A DNA stretch of 64,000 bases from CAZDIO01 sp964505555. GTDB taxonomy: Bacteria > Bdellovibrionota_C > UBA2361 > SZUA-149 > CAZDIO01. Positions within the stretch are counted from its first letter, which is position 1, and the number at the start of each line of letters is the position of its first letter. A program made the position numbers and the translations under genes. The stretch covers positions 1 through 64,000 of the forward strand of contig CAZDIO010000117.1 in NCBI GenBank assembly GCA_964505555.1, in the 5' to 3' direction. Below the pieces are notes generated by a model. It was not told the DNA's origin. It saw only the letters and a list, made by a program, of their open reading frames with translations, and made no database searches. Below, in pieces: positions 18,701-24,254 of this stretch.

Positions 18701-18997
18701 TGATAGAGGCACAGTATATGTCCCGCTCCCCATATCATTGACTTTAAACGTTCCCTCAATGGTCCCAGCCATTGTGCCACTCACACTGGGAAGAGGTGGC
18801 ACTATTGGTGGAAGAGAGGAGAGTTTACGTGCTGTTTCTGGAGTTACTGATTCAGGTCGTGTGGGGGATGTGATTTTATCTTTTGGAGAATTCGGCGGCG
18901 GCGGGGCAAACTGAGCTTCTGAGTGATTTAATCCTGCACAAAGAAGTCCTAAGAGCAAACTAAGGAAGCTTATGTACAGCCGTAATTTCATCTTCAT
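12800..18997 (-). CDS. Giant secreted SpvB / FG-GAP / Rhs-repeat protein with unknown C-terminal domain
   Basis: A 2065-residue protein related to the TcdB/SpvB-Rhs shell toxins. Order of parts: signal peptide (1-29); proline-rich linker; SpvB-like domain (about 75-350, GSGTYTVPLSVPPGTAGL, GPGWEIEGLSAISRCPR); seven FG-GAP-type repeats (about 395-745) each with a D-x-[DN]-x-DG calcium loop such as DWNGDGRTDIGRV; many YD/Rhs repeats; and the Rhs core end (GRFLSVDPVIQDP, NAYSYVLNNPLSFTDPTG) near 1750. The tail of about 311 residues has a glycine-rich pretoxin-like part (GALTEVEGGDFRAGFFSG) and a final 150-residue domain I cannot assign. GAGG lies 6 bases before the ATG at 18997; a TTG 12 bases earlier is less likely. 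No immunity-like gene follows. Delivery and target are unknown. Confidence 0.9.
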   Translation of the reverse strand: MKMKLRLYISFLSLLLGLLCAGLNHSEAQFAPPPPNSPKDKITSPTRPESVTPETARKLSSLPPIVPPLPSVSGTMAGTIEGTFKVNDMGSGTYTVPLSVPPGTAGLIPKLSLSYNSGQGVGLLGPGWEIEGLSAISRCPRTFAQDGYIAGITFTTSDALCLNGNRLISVSGAYGENNTHYRTERESFSNIVSLGQSGVGPNSFIVYHKDSLIYEYGNTDDSRLRTSGTAGTLAWKLNKVSDRSGNYLTITYANDPQIGENQPLRIDYTGNSNTGLAPYNSVRFEYETLPASMVRYIAGGAFTNRSHLLKISTFTGESSAWEYRFWYNAPEAIAQERRLAGVKKCTAQGVCLPATSFFWDTNNQDAPLFSAASTTLGDLSPQQGYANSTNSSIIFGDWDGDGRTDIARSLGANTVAYCSTGSGFSLCDSFPPGIEPPTSGYYDYAHSLQTFSGDWNGDGRTDIGRVTLSYGIAFYLSTPGEFQFFGNVPGLGVSNAYTNENRYPIITGDWNGDGRTDFARVGEDVTRFYRSTGTGFVLALTLSDFAPRQGFNISSTNPILTSDFNGDGLTDVGRVAAGGVVVRLSTGTDFGPRIVLPNFGTAQGFTDGNTYPILTGDWNGDGLADIARVRGEVVSFCESTGVGFAPCRELADFSLAQGYSNGNTYPIFTGDFNGDGVGDIARVYSGGVKYYTQKNGVFYGPYLLDNYGASAGYTDGNVHPVIVGDWNGDGFTDIGRISASGVSFQNRTTTKTNLLGNIINGLGHRIQISYAHLSNSSIYTKETGAVYPTVDLKLPVTGVSWVAIWDGLGTQQWTSYHYTGLRAELNGRGFSGVKRVDATDLKTGIKNSTFYRQDYPFQGQPYKTEVRQSNGKLLNIKEDTWAFISSPYGSHFPYISQSVESAYELDESFVKSSSTAFTYDNFGNVVQSVGEFNDGYRETTTNSYSNDETNWLIGKLEETTVTKSAPDAEAITRSASFEYLPDRGLTSKEITEPNDPEDRFEKSYSYDAYGNIVATTVLANGVETLLEEKTYDLRGQFAVTSSNALHHTETRSYDPRYGQVTSIRGPNNLTTTFAFDAFGRLVSETRADQTVTRTLYLKADSASPPGSAYFVRTDVSGEPPTIKHFDELGREIRRVATSFDGRKIFVDRAFDERGNLTHLSEPYFEGETPQWSVSEYDNLGRITRVTAPGNRVTTTTYFGFTTTVTNPLNQQTVTTTNSLGKVVSVKDANNKTTTYRYDSYSNLTEIRDSLGHVTLMTFDDRGNRTSIDDPNSGVTTFDYDARGRLTREEAGSSVTTFTYDALNRMASRTSPEGTETWEYDTARYGIGKLARVRGIGNFVESYEYDPLGRLTATQKVISRTTYTTRQTFDQLGRTSQLRYPSGWTIRNFYNKLGYLSEVRTAADNLLIWKAEARNARNQLEKDRFGNGLGATHSYDVVRGLPKRITISGIHDLEFTFDALGNFLKRKDYIVGKEESFQYDSLNRLTQAHVSGSAAVTITYDELGNITSRSDVGTYLYGENGAGPHALTSINGATPNTFSYDTRGNRTASLNQALQYTSFNLPYAIITETKLLRFAYDPNRKRFEQRIEDRGSGALEERRVYIDGIYEQVLRGGALEEVHYVNGSDGIVAIYTTGTGIPPKLSFLHLDHLGSITTITDATGQVTERLSFDPWGKRRNGDWTPAAQPILSSTTRGFTGHEHLDAAALIHMNGRVYDPAVGRFLSVDPVIQDPFNSQSLNAYSYVLNNPLSFTDPTGMFSLKKFFKKWLPLVVNLVANYFLPGSSSMLNAAISAFSSNFVGTLVNGGSFADSLKAGFSSMPMAAINAQATFMMGSVVDEQQLLVRAVAHGFTQGALTEVEGGDFRAGFFSGSFGTYGAASGNLIGAALAGGAGSVLGKGEFADGAMRGAFVYLYNDKKHPETHFFSDNDPLAVISGSGWSFEQSLQLQLQFQVPGVDSSVENGGIYDVNMLNLWFGYKNAPPIPHFGEVTVRFGADGTIYNFTNPWHIFHTGFVARKLFVRDSVLYMRTIGFGVGGQAMQSLNQKVGPSVFGKMNENFRAYLNCTVPPP

Positions 18998-19018
18998 GAA
19001 ATACCTCAAAGTAATGTC

Positions 19019-19041
19019 TACCAGGTAATACTTACCAGGTA
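19019..19041 (-). promoter_or_regulatory. Paired TACCAGGTA repeats upstream of the Rhs gene
   Basis: Two identical 9-mers TACCAGGTA (19019-19027 and 19033-19041) are phased 14 bases apart, about 22-44 bases before the Rhs start codon. Each is a near-palindrome with a central mismatch. The position suggests an operator or an RNA element. No binding protein is known, and chance is not excluded. Confidence 0.35.
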
Positions 19042-19127
19042 GGAATTATTACACTTCGCTAATATCTCCCGATAAATTGCTATCCGAGAGACACTATACG
19101 CAGCACATACTTTGCACTGGAGCGTTT

Positions 19128-19162
19128 AAGGTTGTAAGGGATTTTTAAGCCCTAGCAACCTT
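19128..19162 (-). other. Hairpin in putative Rhs leader
   Basis: The arms AAGGTTGTAAGGG (19128-19140) and CCCTAGCAACCTT (19150-19162) pair at 11 of 13 positions around a 9-base loop. No run of T follows on either strand, so it is not a standard terminator. A second inverted pair (19180-19189 with 19221-19230) lies directly upstream on the minus strand. I could not match the set to a known riboswitch class. Confidence 0.45.
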
Positions 19163-19340
19163 TTCAGCTGCCAGGGCGGTATCTTTATTACCTCGCCCCA
19201 GGCAAGCCGAAGAAGGTATGAATAAAGATAATAGATGTGCGATACATGAGCCTCCATTAACAAGGTGCGGACTTAATGTCAAGACATTTTTCCGGTGCTC
19301 CTAGTATTCACTTACTATTCAACTAGCTTTCAAATTCAAA

Positions 19341-19360
19341 TTCACTAGTATTCACTAGTA
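19341..19360. repeat. Tandem TTCACTAGTA x2
   Basis: The decamer TTCACTAGTA occurs twice head to tail, and related words (CTAGTATTCAC at 19301-19311, AACTAGC) occur just before. ACTAGT is a perfect palindrome. Its role is unknown; it could mark an old insertion boundary near the transposase. Confidence 0.5.
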
Positions 19361-19598
19361 TGGGGTTATTTACTAATTAGTTAAAAAGAAACTCCCCGAG
19401 AAGACATTCAATTTCTAAAATTCTCCGAAAAAAGCGTTGCCAGGAAAGGGAAAGTTTTTGCGATAAGAATTAAACTAAATTTATATAATAGAGTGAAGAA
19501 ATCAAGCGTAAGATTAGGGGCATTAAGATAAATAAAGACAGGACTCAACCTTTTGTGTAACAACCTCTTTCTAAAAAGCGCTTAGGAGGTCAGAGATT

Positions 19599-20582
19599 TC
19601 ATCCCAAAGGGACAAATGCCCGATAGAGATTTGCATAAAGCACTCCACTCGGAGCAAAAAAGCCCGGGGGGAAAGAGATAAGAAAGTCACCTTTTCTCCA
19701 GCAGTGCGTCACCCTTTTTGCAATAGCTGATAGCTCCCTATACCAGCGAAGATAGGAAACCCGACTACTTTTTTGAGAAGAAAGACAGATCATTCTCTTT
19801 GAATGCTTCTTTGCATGGTACTTCCTTCTCATACTTTGAAGACGAAGGGCATGAACTCCTAAGAGAGGTCGCTCCCTCTCTTTAGTGAGCCTCCTTTCCT
19901 CGTTCCGTACACGCTTAATAATTTCATCTCGAACAAGGTCTGGGTCAGCATCTTTAAACTCGGGGAAACACTTCATCCAAGCATCAGGTTCAATAAAAAG
20001 CGTGTTTTCTTCTAATCCTTGTTCTTGAAGCTGTTGGGTAAGAAGCTCTTGTTCTTTTAAGCTTAAAGTTCTGTTAGGAAGTATCGGAATACTATCTCTT
20101 GGAGTTCTCCTACACACCATCTCTCCCCCTCCTTGGAGAAAAAACTTCCATGTAGAGATATTTGGATATTCATCAATTGTTTGAACAAGATCTGCTCGTT
20201 GGGGATTCGTGTAAAGATATACAATACGGTCAATGACCTTATCTGCATCCAGTATCACCGGAGAGTCGTACCCATCACACCAGACGGTGTGGTTTCTTCT
20301 TCCCAGAAGACGATTAATCACATGAGCTGATTCTCGTTTTATGTATCCCATAAACAATGGAACATCAGCAGGGTTTTCTACTACGAGGATTAAATGCATG
20401 TGATTTGACATGATGGTTCCAGCAGTAATCTTAACTCCTGAGTAAAGAAAGTGCGCTCGAGCAAAAATTCCCTCCAGAAGATAGTTCATGTAAAGGGTAG
20501 CAACGAGAGGTAGATCGTCTTGGGTCCTACACCCGGTTTCGATTACTGTTCCATTTATGAAACATTTTAGATTTCTTGGCAT
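19599..20582 (-). CDS. REP-associated tyrosine transposase (RAYT, Y1/IS200-like)
   Basis: A 327-residue Y1_Tnp-family protein, a single-strand-cutting domesticated or mobile transposase. The metal-binding HUH motif reads SNHMHLIL (about residues 58-65) and the likely catalytic tyrosine lies in the helix LFMGYIKRESAHVINR (about 75-90). The conserved YLYTNPQRADLV segment follows. The basic C-terminal 170 residues are longer than in IS200 TnpA and typical of RAYTs, which tend to act on REP hairpins. GAGGT sits about 8 bases before the ATG. The region upstream (20592-20894) holds repeats and hairpins that could be its substrates. Confidence 0.88.
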   Translation of the reverse strand: MPRNLKCFINGTVIETGCRTQDDLPLVATLYMNYLLEGIFARAHFLYSGVKITAGTIMSNHMHLILVVENPADVPLFMGYIKRESAHVINRLLGRRNHTVWCDGYDSPVILDADKVIDRIVYLYTNPQRADLVQTIDEYPNISTWKFFLQGGGEMVCRRTPRDSIPILPNRTLSLKEQELLTQQLQEQGLEENTLFIEPDAWMKCFPEFKDADPDLVRDEIIKRVRNEERRLTKERERPLLGVHALRLQSMRRKYHAKKHSKRMICLSSQKSSRVSYLRWYRELSAIAKRVTHCWRKGDFLISFPPGFFAPSGVLYANLYRAFVPLG

Positions 20583-20591
20583 CTGGATATA

Positions 20592-20823
20592 CCTCAGGCG
20601 TGAGCTATAATTGCTCCGTTAACATTTATAACTGGCTTATCTCTATTGTTTATCGTTTAGTTTTAGGAACGATGGTCCGAGTTTTGAAAAAATTACGGTT
20701 GTACCAACTCCGAGCCTCGGACCTGAGCTATAATAAGCTTCTTTAAGCTGTTAATCTCTATTGTTATCGTTTGATTATCGCCGAATGGCCCACAGGGCCG
20801 AAAAAAATAGTAAGGTAGTACCA
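20592..20823. repeat. Degenerate tandem duplication, about 110-120 bases per unit
   Basis: Two units (from 20592 and from 20715) begin alike: CCTC, GG, then TGAGCTATAAT. Both continue to TCTCTATTG, TTATCGTTT, a GA.GG.CC block, GAAAAAA and GTACCA, with small gaps. A perfect short palindrome, TCCGAG-C-CTCGGA (20709-20721), lies at their junction. They sit directly upstream of the transposase gene. They could be its promoter/leader duplicated, or REP-like targets. Confidence 0.55.
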
Positions 20824-20851
20824 GTTTTTTTTATTTTTAAGTTTTAACTTG

Positions 20852-20894
20852 GGGATGGTTCCTATGAGCGAAACAATTATAGGAACCATCCCCT
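20852..20894. repeat. Perfect 15-bp hairpin, REP-like candidate
   Basis: GGGGATGGTTCCTAT (20852-20866) pairs perfectly with ATAGGAACCATCCCC (20880-20894) around a 13-base loop. It lies 38 bases beyond the 3' end of the OmpA-like gene and 270 bases upstream of the transposase gene. On the minus strand no T run follows the stem, so termination of the OmpA-like transcript is not supported. The T-rich side faces the plus strand. A RAYT substrate hairpin is a reasonable reading. Confidence 0.6.
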
Positions 20895-20931
20895 TTATTT
20901 ATTCTCACCAACAGATGACAGGCAGGTGTGC

Positions 20932-21786
20932 CTACTGGGTGATGTTTTTTCGAGAGCGCGGCGAGCTGTAAATCGCAATATCTACCCGTCGATTCGCCTG
21001 TACCGCTTTGTTTTGTTCGCCGCCAGCTTCACCGACACCAAATACATTGATTCGCTCTGGCGGAAGTTGGTTTAAACCGCTTTTCTTCGCAATTTGTTGA
21101 AGTTCCGCGAAAACTTTCTTGGCGCGCTCTTGAGAAAGTACTACATTACTCTCAAAAGTTCCTTGCGTATCAGTGTACCCTGTCACAACTACCTCTGTAG
21201 CTGGATTTTCTCGGACCGTATTAACAAGCTCATACAGTTTCGCTTTTTCCGCATCTGCAATGTCAGCACTGCCCGTGTCAAAAAGGATGCTCCTTTCTGC
21301 TGTCTTTTTTGCGGGTGCATTCAATGCAGCAAGAACTTTTTCAAGAGCTTCTGAATCCAACGTCATCTTCGTCTTGCCAACGGCAATACCAAGCTGCACT
21401 CCGAGCTCTTCAGACTTCAACTCAATGGCGACGCCAGCGTCATTACTGAGCCGTTCAAATCCTTGACCAGCAACCACAGCAATCCCCGCTTTTTGCGCAG
21501 AGTAGGTTCCGTTGAAGTCTTTAAGGTTATTTAGGTTATAAATATATCCTCTCCCTTTTTTGTTGCCGATACCAATCTCACCAACAGAGAACGCACTGGC
21601 TTCAAAAGGGATTTTATAACCTTTGTAGGATAGCTCTCCTTTTCCAATACTGGCTCCCACCCCCGCGGAAATTCCACTAAAAGTTAAGGTAACAGTCCCA
21701 CTAGGGTTATCTGTGGCAGCAAACGCTACTGTCGAAAATCCAAATATAAGACTTAACGCCGATAGAAATTGTAATTTGCGTATCAT
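20932..21786 (-). CDS. OmpA-family protein with unrecognised N-terminal domain
   Basis: A 284-residue envelope protein. The signal peptide is clear (FLSALSLIFGFSTVAFAA). Residues 25-150 form a glycine-rich, probably beta domain (GTVTLTFSGISAGVGASIGKGE, in two parts around GIGNKKGRGYIYNL) that I cannot name. Residues 165-280 are the OmpA-type peptidoglycan-binding domain: ILFDTGSADI, VVVTGYTDTQG, LSQERAKKV and NRRVDIAIY. GGGAG lies about 8 bases before the ATG. The hairpin at 20852-20894 lies 3' of it. It probably tethers an outer-membrane or periplasmic function to the cell wall. Confidence 0.85.
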   Translation of the reverse strand: MIRKLQFLSALSLIFGFSTVAFAATDNPSGTVTLTFSGISAGVGASIGKGELSYKGYKIPFEASAFSVGEIGIGNKKGRGYIYNLNNLKDFNGTYSAQKAGIAVVAGQGFERLSNDAGVAIELKSEELGVQLGIAVGKTKMTLDSEALEKVLAALNAPAKKTAERSILFDTGSADIADAEKAKLYELVNTVRENPATEVVVTGYTDTQGTFESNVVLSQERAKKVFAELQQIAKKSGLNQLPPERINVFGVGEAGGEQNKAVQANRRVDIAIYSSPRSRKNITQ

Positions 21787-22120
21787 TCTTTTCTCCCAAA
21801 ATTTATTGTTTCTAAAATAAGATAATAAGAAGAAGCTTTAACGAACTCTACTTGTCCTGACACTTACCATGCACAGGGTAAATCTTACCACGATGGACGC
21901 TATAGAATAATCGGAAGGAAAGATAGTGTAACGAAGTGTTCAACTAATATATCTTAAAAAAAGCCCTAGAAAGTGGGGGTTTTTCTTCTTTCACCTGCCG
22001 TTGAAATAGAATTAAAAGTAAGGCACTGCCCGGAGGGCAAGTACAATTTCTTCAACACTGTAACAAGGTGGTAAATACAAAGATAACTGCCCCTCAATCA
22101 TAAAAACAACTCGTTGCCCA
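21787..22120. other. Gene-free region upstream of the OmpA-like gene
   Basis: These 334 bases separate two minus-strand genes and should contain the OmpA-like gene promoter. TACC words (CTTACC, TTACCA) cluster at 21864-21890. A weak hairpin with flanking A and T runs (about 21958-21985) resembles a poor terminator. I could not support a precise promoter, RNA gene or small coding sequence. Confidence 0.4.
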
Positions 22121-23269
22121 TTATTTATTCAAAAGTTCCCGCGCGATGACAATCCGTTGAATCTGACTTGTGCCTTCATAGATCTGCATCAACTTTGCAT
22201 CACGCATCAATTTCTCGACGGGATAATCCTTCGTGTAGCCATAACCACCATAAATCTGAACGGCATCAGTGGCGATCTTCATCGCTACGTCGGCACTAAA
22301 CCGTTTTGCCATGGAGGAGTAAAGACTGTTCTTAATCTGTCGATCCGCAAGCGTTGCAGACTGTAAGGTGAGCAATCTTGACGCTTCAATCTCTGTTGCC
22401 ATGTCAGCGAGCATAAATTGAATCGCTTGAAACTCAGCGATCGCTTGACCAAACTGCTTTCGCTCCCGCGCATACTGAAGCGAACAATCAAGCGCCCGTT
22501 GAGAGATCCCTACCGACATCATCGCCGTAAAGGGTCTGGTAAGGTCGAGAGTTTTCATAGCAATGCCAAACCCCTCCCCTTCCTTTCCAATTAATGCCTC
22601 TTCAGGAACAAAAACAGATTCAAAGGACACGGTTGTCGTGTTTGATGCCCGCTGTCCAAGCTTATCCTCATGCGGTCCATGAGACACCCCAGGAGCATTT
22701 GCAGGAACAACCACACAACAGATCGCTTTGTGTTTTTGTTGTGGATCGAGCGTCGCAAAAACGGTGTACTGGCTACATACTCCGCCATTGGTAATCCACT
22801 GCTTATTCCCAGTGAGTTTGTACCCACCATCTGTTTTTTCCAGCCGGGTGCGAATGCCCGCTGCATCCGATCCCGCACCCGGTTCGCTCAAACAAAAAGA
22901 GGCGAGCGTGCCGTTTTTTGCTAACGTCTTAATAAAAAGATCTTTCTGTGTTTTATTTCCCGCAATCAGAATAGGGATCAACGCTAAGTCGTTTGCGACC
23001 AGAGAAGTTGTGATACCTGCACACCCCCACGCTAACTCCTCAATAACAAGACACGCATCAAAACTTCCAAGCCCAATCCCTCCAAGATCTTCTGGAATGA
23101 GAAAGTTTAAAAACCCAGATTCCCACGCCTTCTGGATACACTGCCTAGGAAATTCTCCAGATTGGTCAAACGCTGCCGAGATCGGTAAAATCTCTCGCTC
23201 CACAAATTTGTGCGCGCTTTCTTTGACAATCTTTTGCTCCTCAGTAAGTGAAAATTCGTACGCATCCAT
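22121..23269 (-). CDS. Acyl-CoA dehydrogenase
   Basis: A 382-residue FAD-dependent acyl-CoA dehydrogenase of the short/medium-chain type, catalysing alpha-beta dehydrogenation of acyl-CoA. Signature blocks are FCLSEPGAGSDAAGI and KQWITNG (FAD and substrate), ARERKQFGQAI, IYGGYGYTKDYPVEKLMRD, and the catalytic base E365 in IYEGTSQIQR. Its electrons would pass to EtfAB (8227-9966). Chain-length preference cannot be read from the sequence; butyryl- or isovaleryl-type enzymes share these motifs. It stands alone on its strand, but an acyl-CoA synthetase lies 1 kb away on the other. Confidence 0.94.
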   Translation of the reverse strand: MDAYEFSLTEEQKIVKESAHKFVEREILPISAAFDQSGEFPRQCIQKAWESGFLNFLIPEDLGGIGLGSFDACLVIEELAWGCAGITTSLVANDLALIPILIAGNKTQKDLFIKTLAKNGTLASFCLSEPGAGSDAAGIRTRLEKTDGGYKLTGNKQWITNGGVCSQYTVFATLDPQQKHKAICCVVVPANAPGVSHGPHEDKLGQRASNTTTVSFESVFVPEEALIGKEGEGFGIAMKTLDLTRPFTAMMSVGISQRALDCSLQYARERKQFGQAIAEFQAIQFMLADMATEIEASRLLTLQSATLADRQIKNSLYSSMAKRFSADVAMKIATDAVQIYGGYGYTKDYPVEKLMRDAKLMQIYEGTSQIQRIVIARELLNK

Positions 23270-23398
23270 AGTGCCATCCTTAGGATTTCTTTTGCAGATA
23301 ACTACTTTCGTAGCATAGCTTACCTGGACAGTGACGCAACGGTTTTCAAAAAACGTCGGAACGTAGAAATGAATCTCTTCCGGGTAAAGAGGGAAATG

Positions 23399-23653
23399 TT
23401 ATTTAGAGTCTCTGGTCTTTAAAAGGGGGGTTGTTGATGGTTGCCCTGCCTGCTGCGAATTCAAATCAAGTTGTAGAGATTGCGCGACAACTGTCTTTAC
23501 CTGGCGATAAATAAGAAAACCATACCGTTCGAAGTACGTGCTGAGGCAGATACTAAATGCAGCAGAGAGGATAAAGCCAACGACTACCTTCGTTTTGGTG
23601 AAGGTATATTGACGCTTTAATCTCTCTCGTTTGCGGTATCGGTTGTATGCCAC
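23399..23653 (-). CDS. Small basic single-pass membrane protein
   Basis: Not recognised. 84 residues: a very basic N-terminus (RYRKRERLKRQ), one membrane helix (about 23-41, VVVGFILSAAFSICLSTYF) and a polar tail with glutamines. The start would be GTG with no clear ribosome site, which keeps confidence low. The architecture (positive cytoplasmic start, one helix, short periplasmic tail) is that of many small envelope proteins. Confidence 0.45.
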   Translation of the reverse strand: MAYNRYRKRERLKRQYTFTKTKVVVGFILSAAFSICLSTYFERYGFLIYRQVKTVVAQSLQLDLNSQQAGQPSTTPLLKTRDSK

Positions 23654-23863
23654 TTTGTATAGAACTCTGTATGAGAACCTTTTTGGATATCAGACTCTCT
23701 TTGGCTTAAGAGACACAAGGCCCTATATTCTATTATGAAAATATTAATCAAGATAGTCGCTTTTCACCCTTTTACACGTCTAAATAAGCACTTAGAGAGC
23801 GAGGAGCTCACCCAAAGGACCGTATCAGGGAATTTTGCTCCATAACACATCTGGGATGGTTTT

Positions 23864-24202
23864 ATGGCAAAAGATTTTCGACATACCTCACCAAAGGCTC
23901 ACGACCCTCTTGAAGCAATTCTTCGCTATCATACCTCGTCCCTTGGTTTAGATATCGAGGGCGAAGATAATGTTATTGTTAAACAACGGGGTAAATATAA
24001 GGTTGAAACTCAACTTATCTCTGCCCCATGGATGCTGGTCTTGTTCTTTGCGGTTCTAAACTCTATCGCCGTTTTTTGGGTAAGAATTGTCTGGATTGAT
24101 ACTTTTGGTCGTCCTGAGATTTTTGGCTACCATACAGAGCTTGAAAAAGAGTACAAAGCTCTTAAGAAAAAAGGTATTGAGAACGACCCGGGTCACATAT
24201 AA
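23864..24202 (+). CDS. Small membrane protein, unknown function
   Basis: Not recognised. 112 residues with a charged N-terminal half, one hydrophobic segment (about 55-76, WMLVLFFAVLNSIAVFWVRI) and a lysine/glutamate-rich C-terminal helix (ELEKEYKALKKKG). GGGATGG lies about 6 bases before the ATG. It precedes the acyl-CoA synthetase by 52 bases on the same strand and may share its transcript. Confidence 0.65.
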   Translation: MAKDFRHTSPKAHDPLEAILRYHTSSLGLDIEGEDNVIVKQRGKYKVETQLISAPWMLVLFFAVLNSIAVFWVRIVWIDTFGRPEIFGYHTELEKEYKALKKKGIENDPGHI

Positions 24203-24254
24203 ATGATCCATACGCTCAATCGTTTCTTAGAATCTAAAAGTCTCTCTCATTGGA

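Larger units (their letters stand above)
19010..19598. other. 589-base gene-free region with structured repeats
   Basis: This gap lies between the Rhs-type gene and the REP-associated transposase. It holds, in order, a pair of TACCAGGTA direct repeats next to the Rhs start, a hairpin (19128-19162), an inverted repeat TATCTTTATT/AATAAAGATA (19180-19230) and a TTCACTAGTA tandem repeat (19341-19360). No open frame with a ribosome site was seen. Base composition becomes AT-rich towards the right. Much of it would be the 5' leader of the Rhs gene if transcription starts far upstream. Confidence 0.6.

Noticed and set aside
20852..20894. Rho-independent terminator of the OmpA-like gene
   Set aside because: On the minus strand no T run follows the stem; a REP-like role is more plausible.
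21958..21985. Terminator-like hairpin
   Set aside because: The stem has mismatches and only about three G-C pairs; the flanking A and T runs alone create the look.
22728..23318. 196-codon plus-strand frame
   Set aside because: Antisense shadow of the acyl-CoA dehydrogenase gene, whose motifs are unambiguous.
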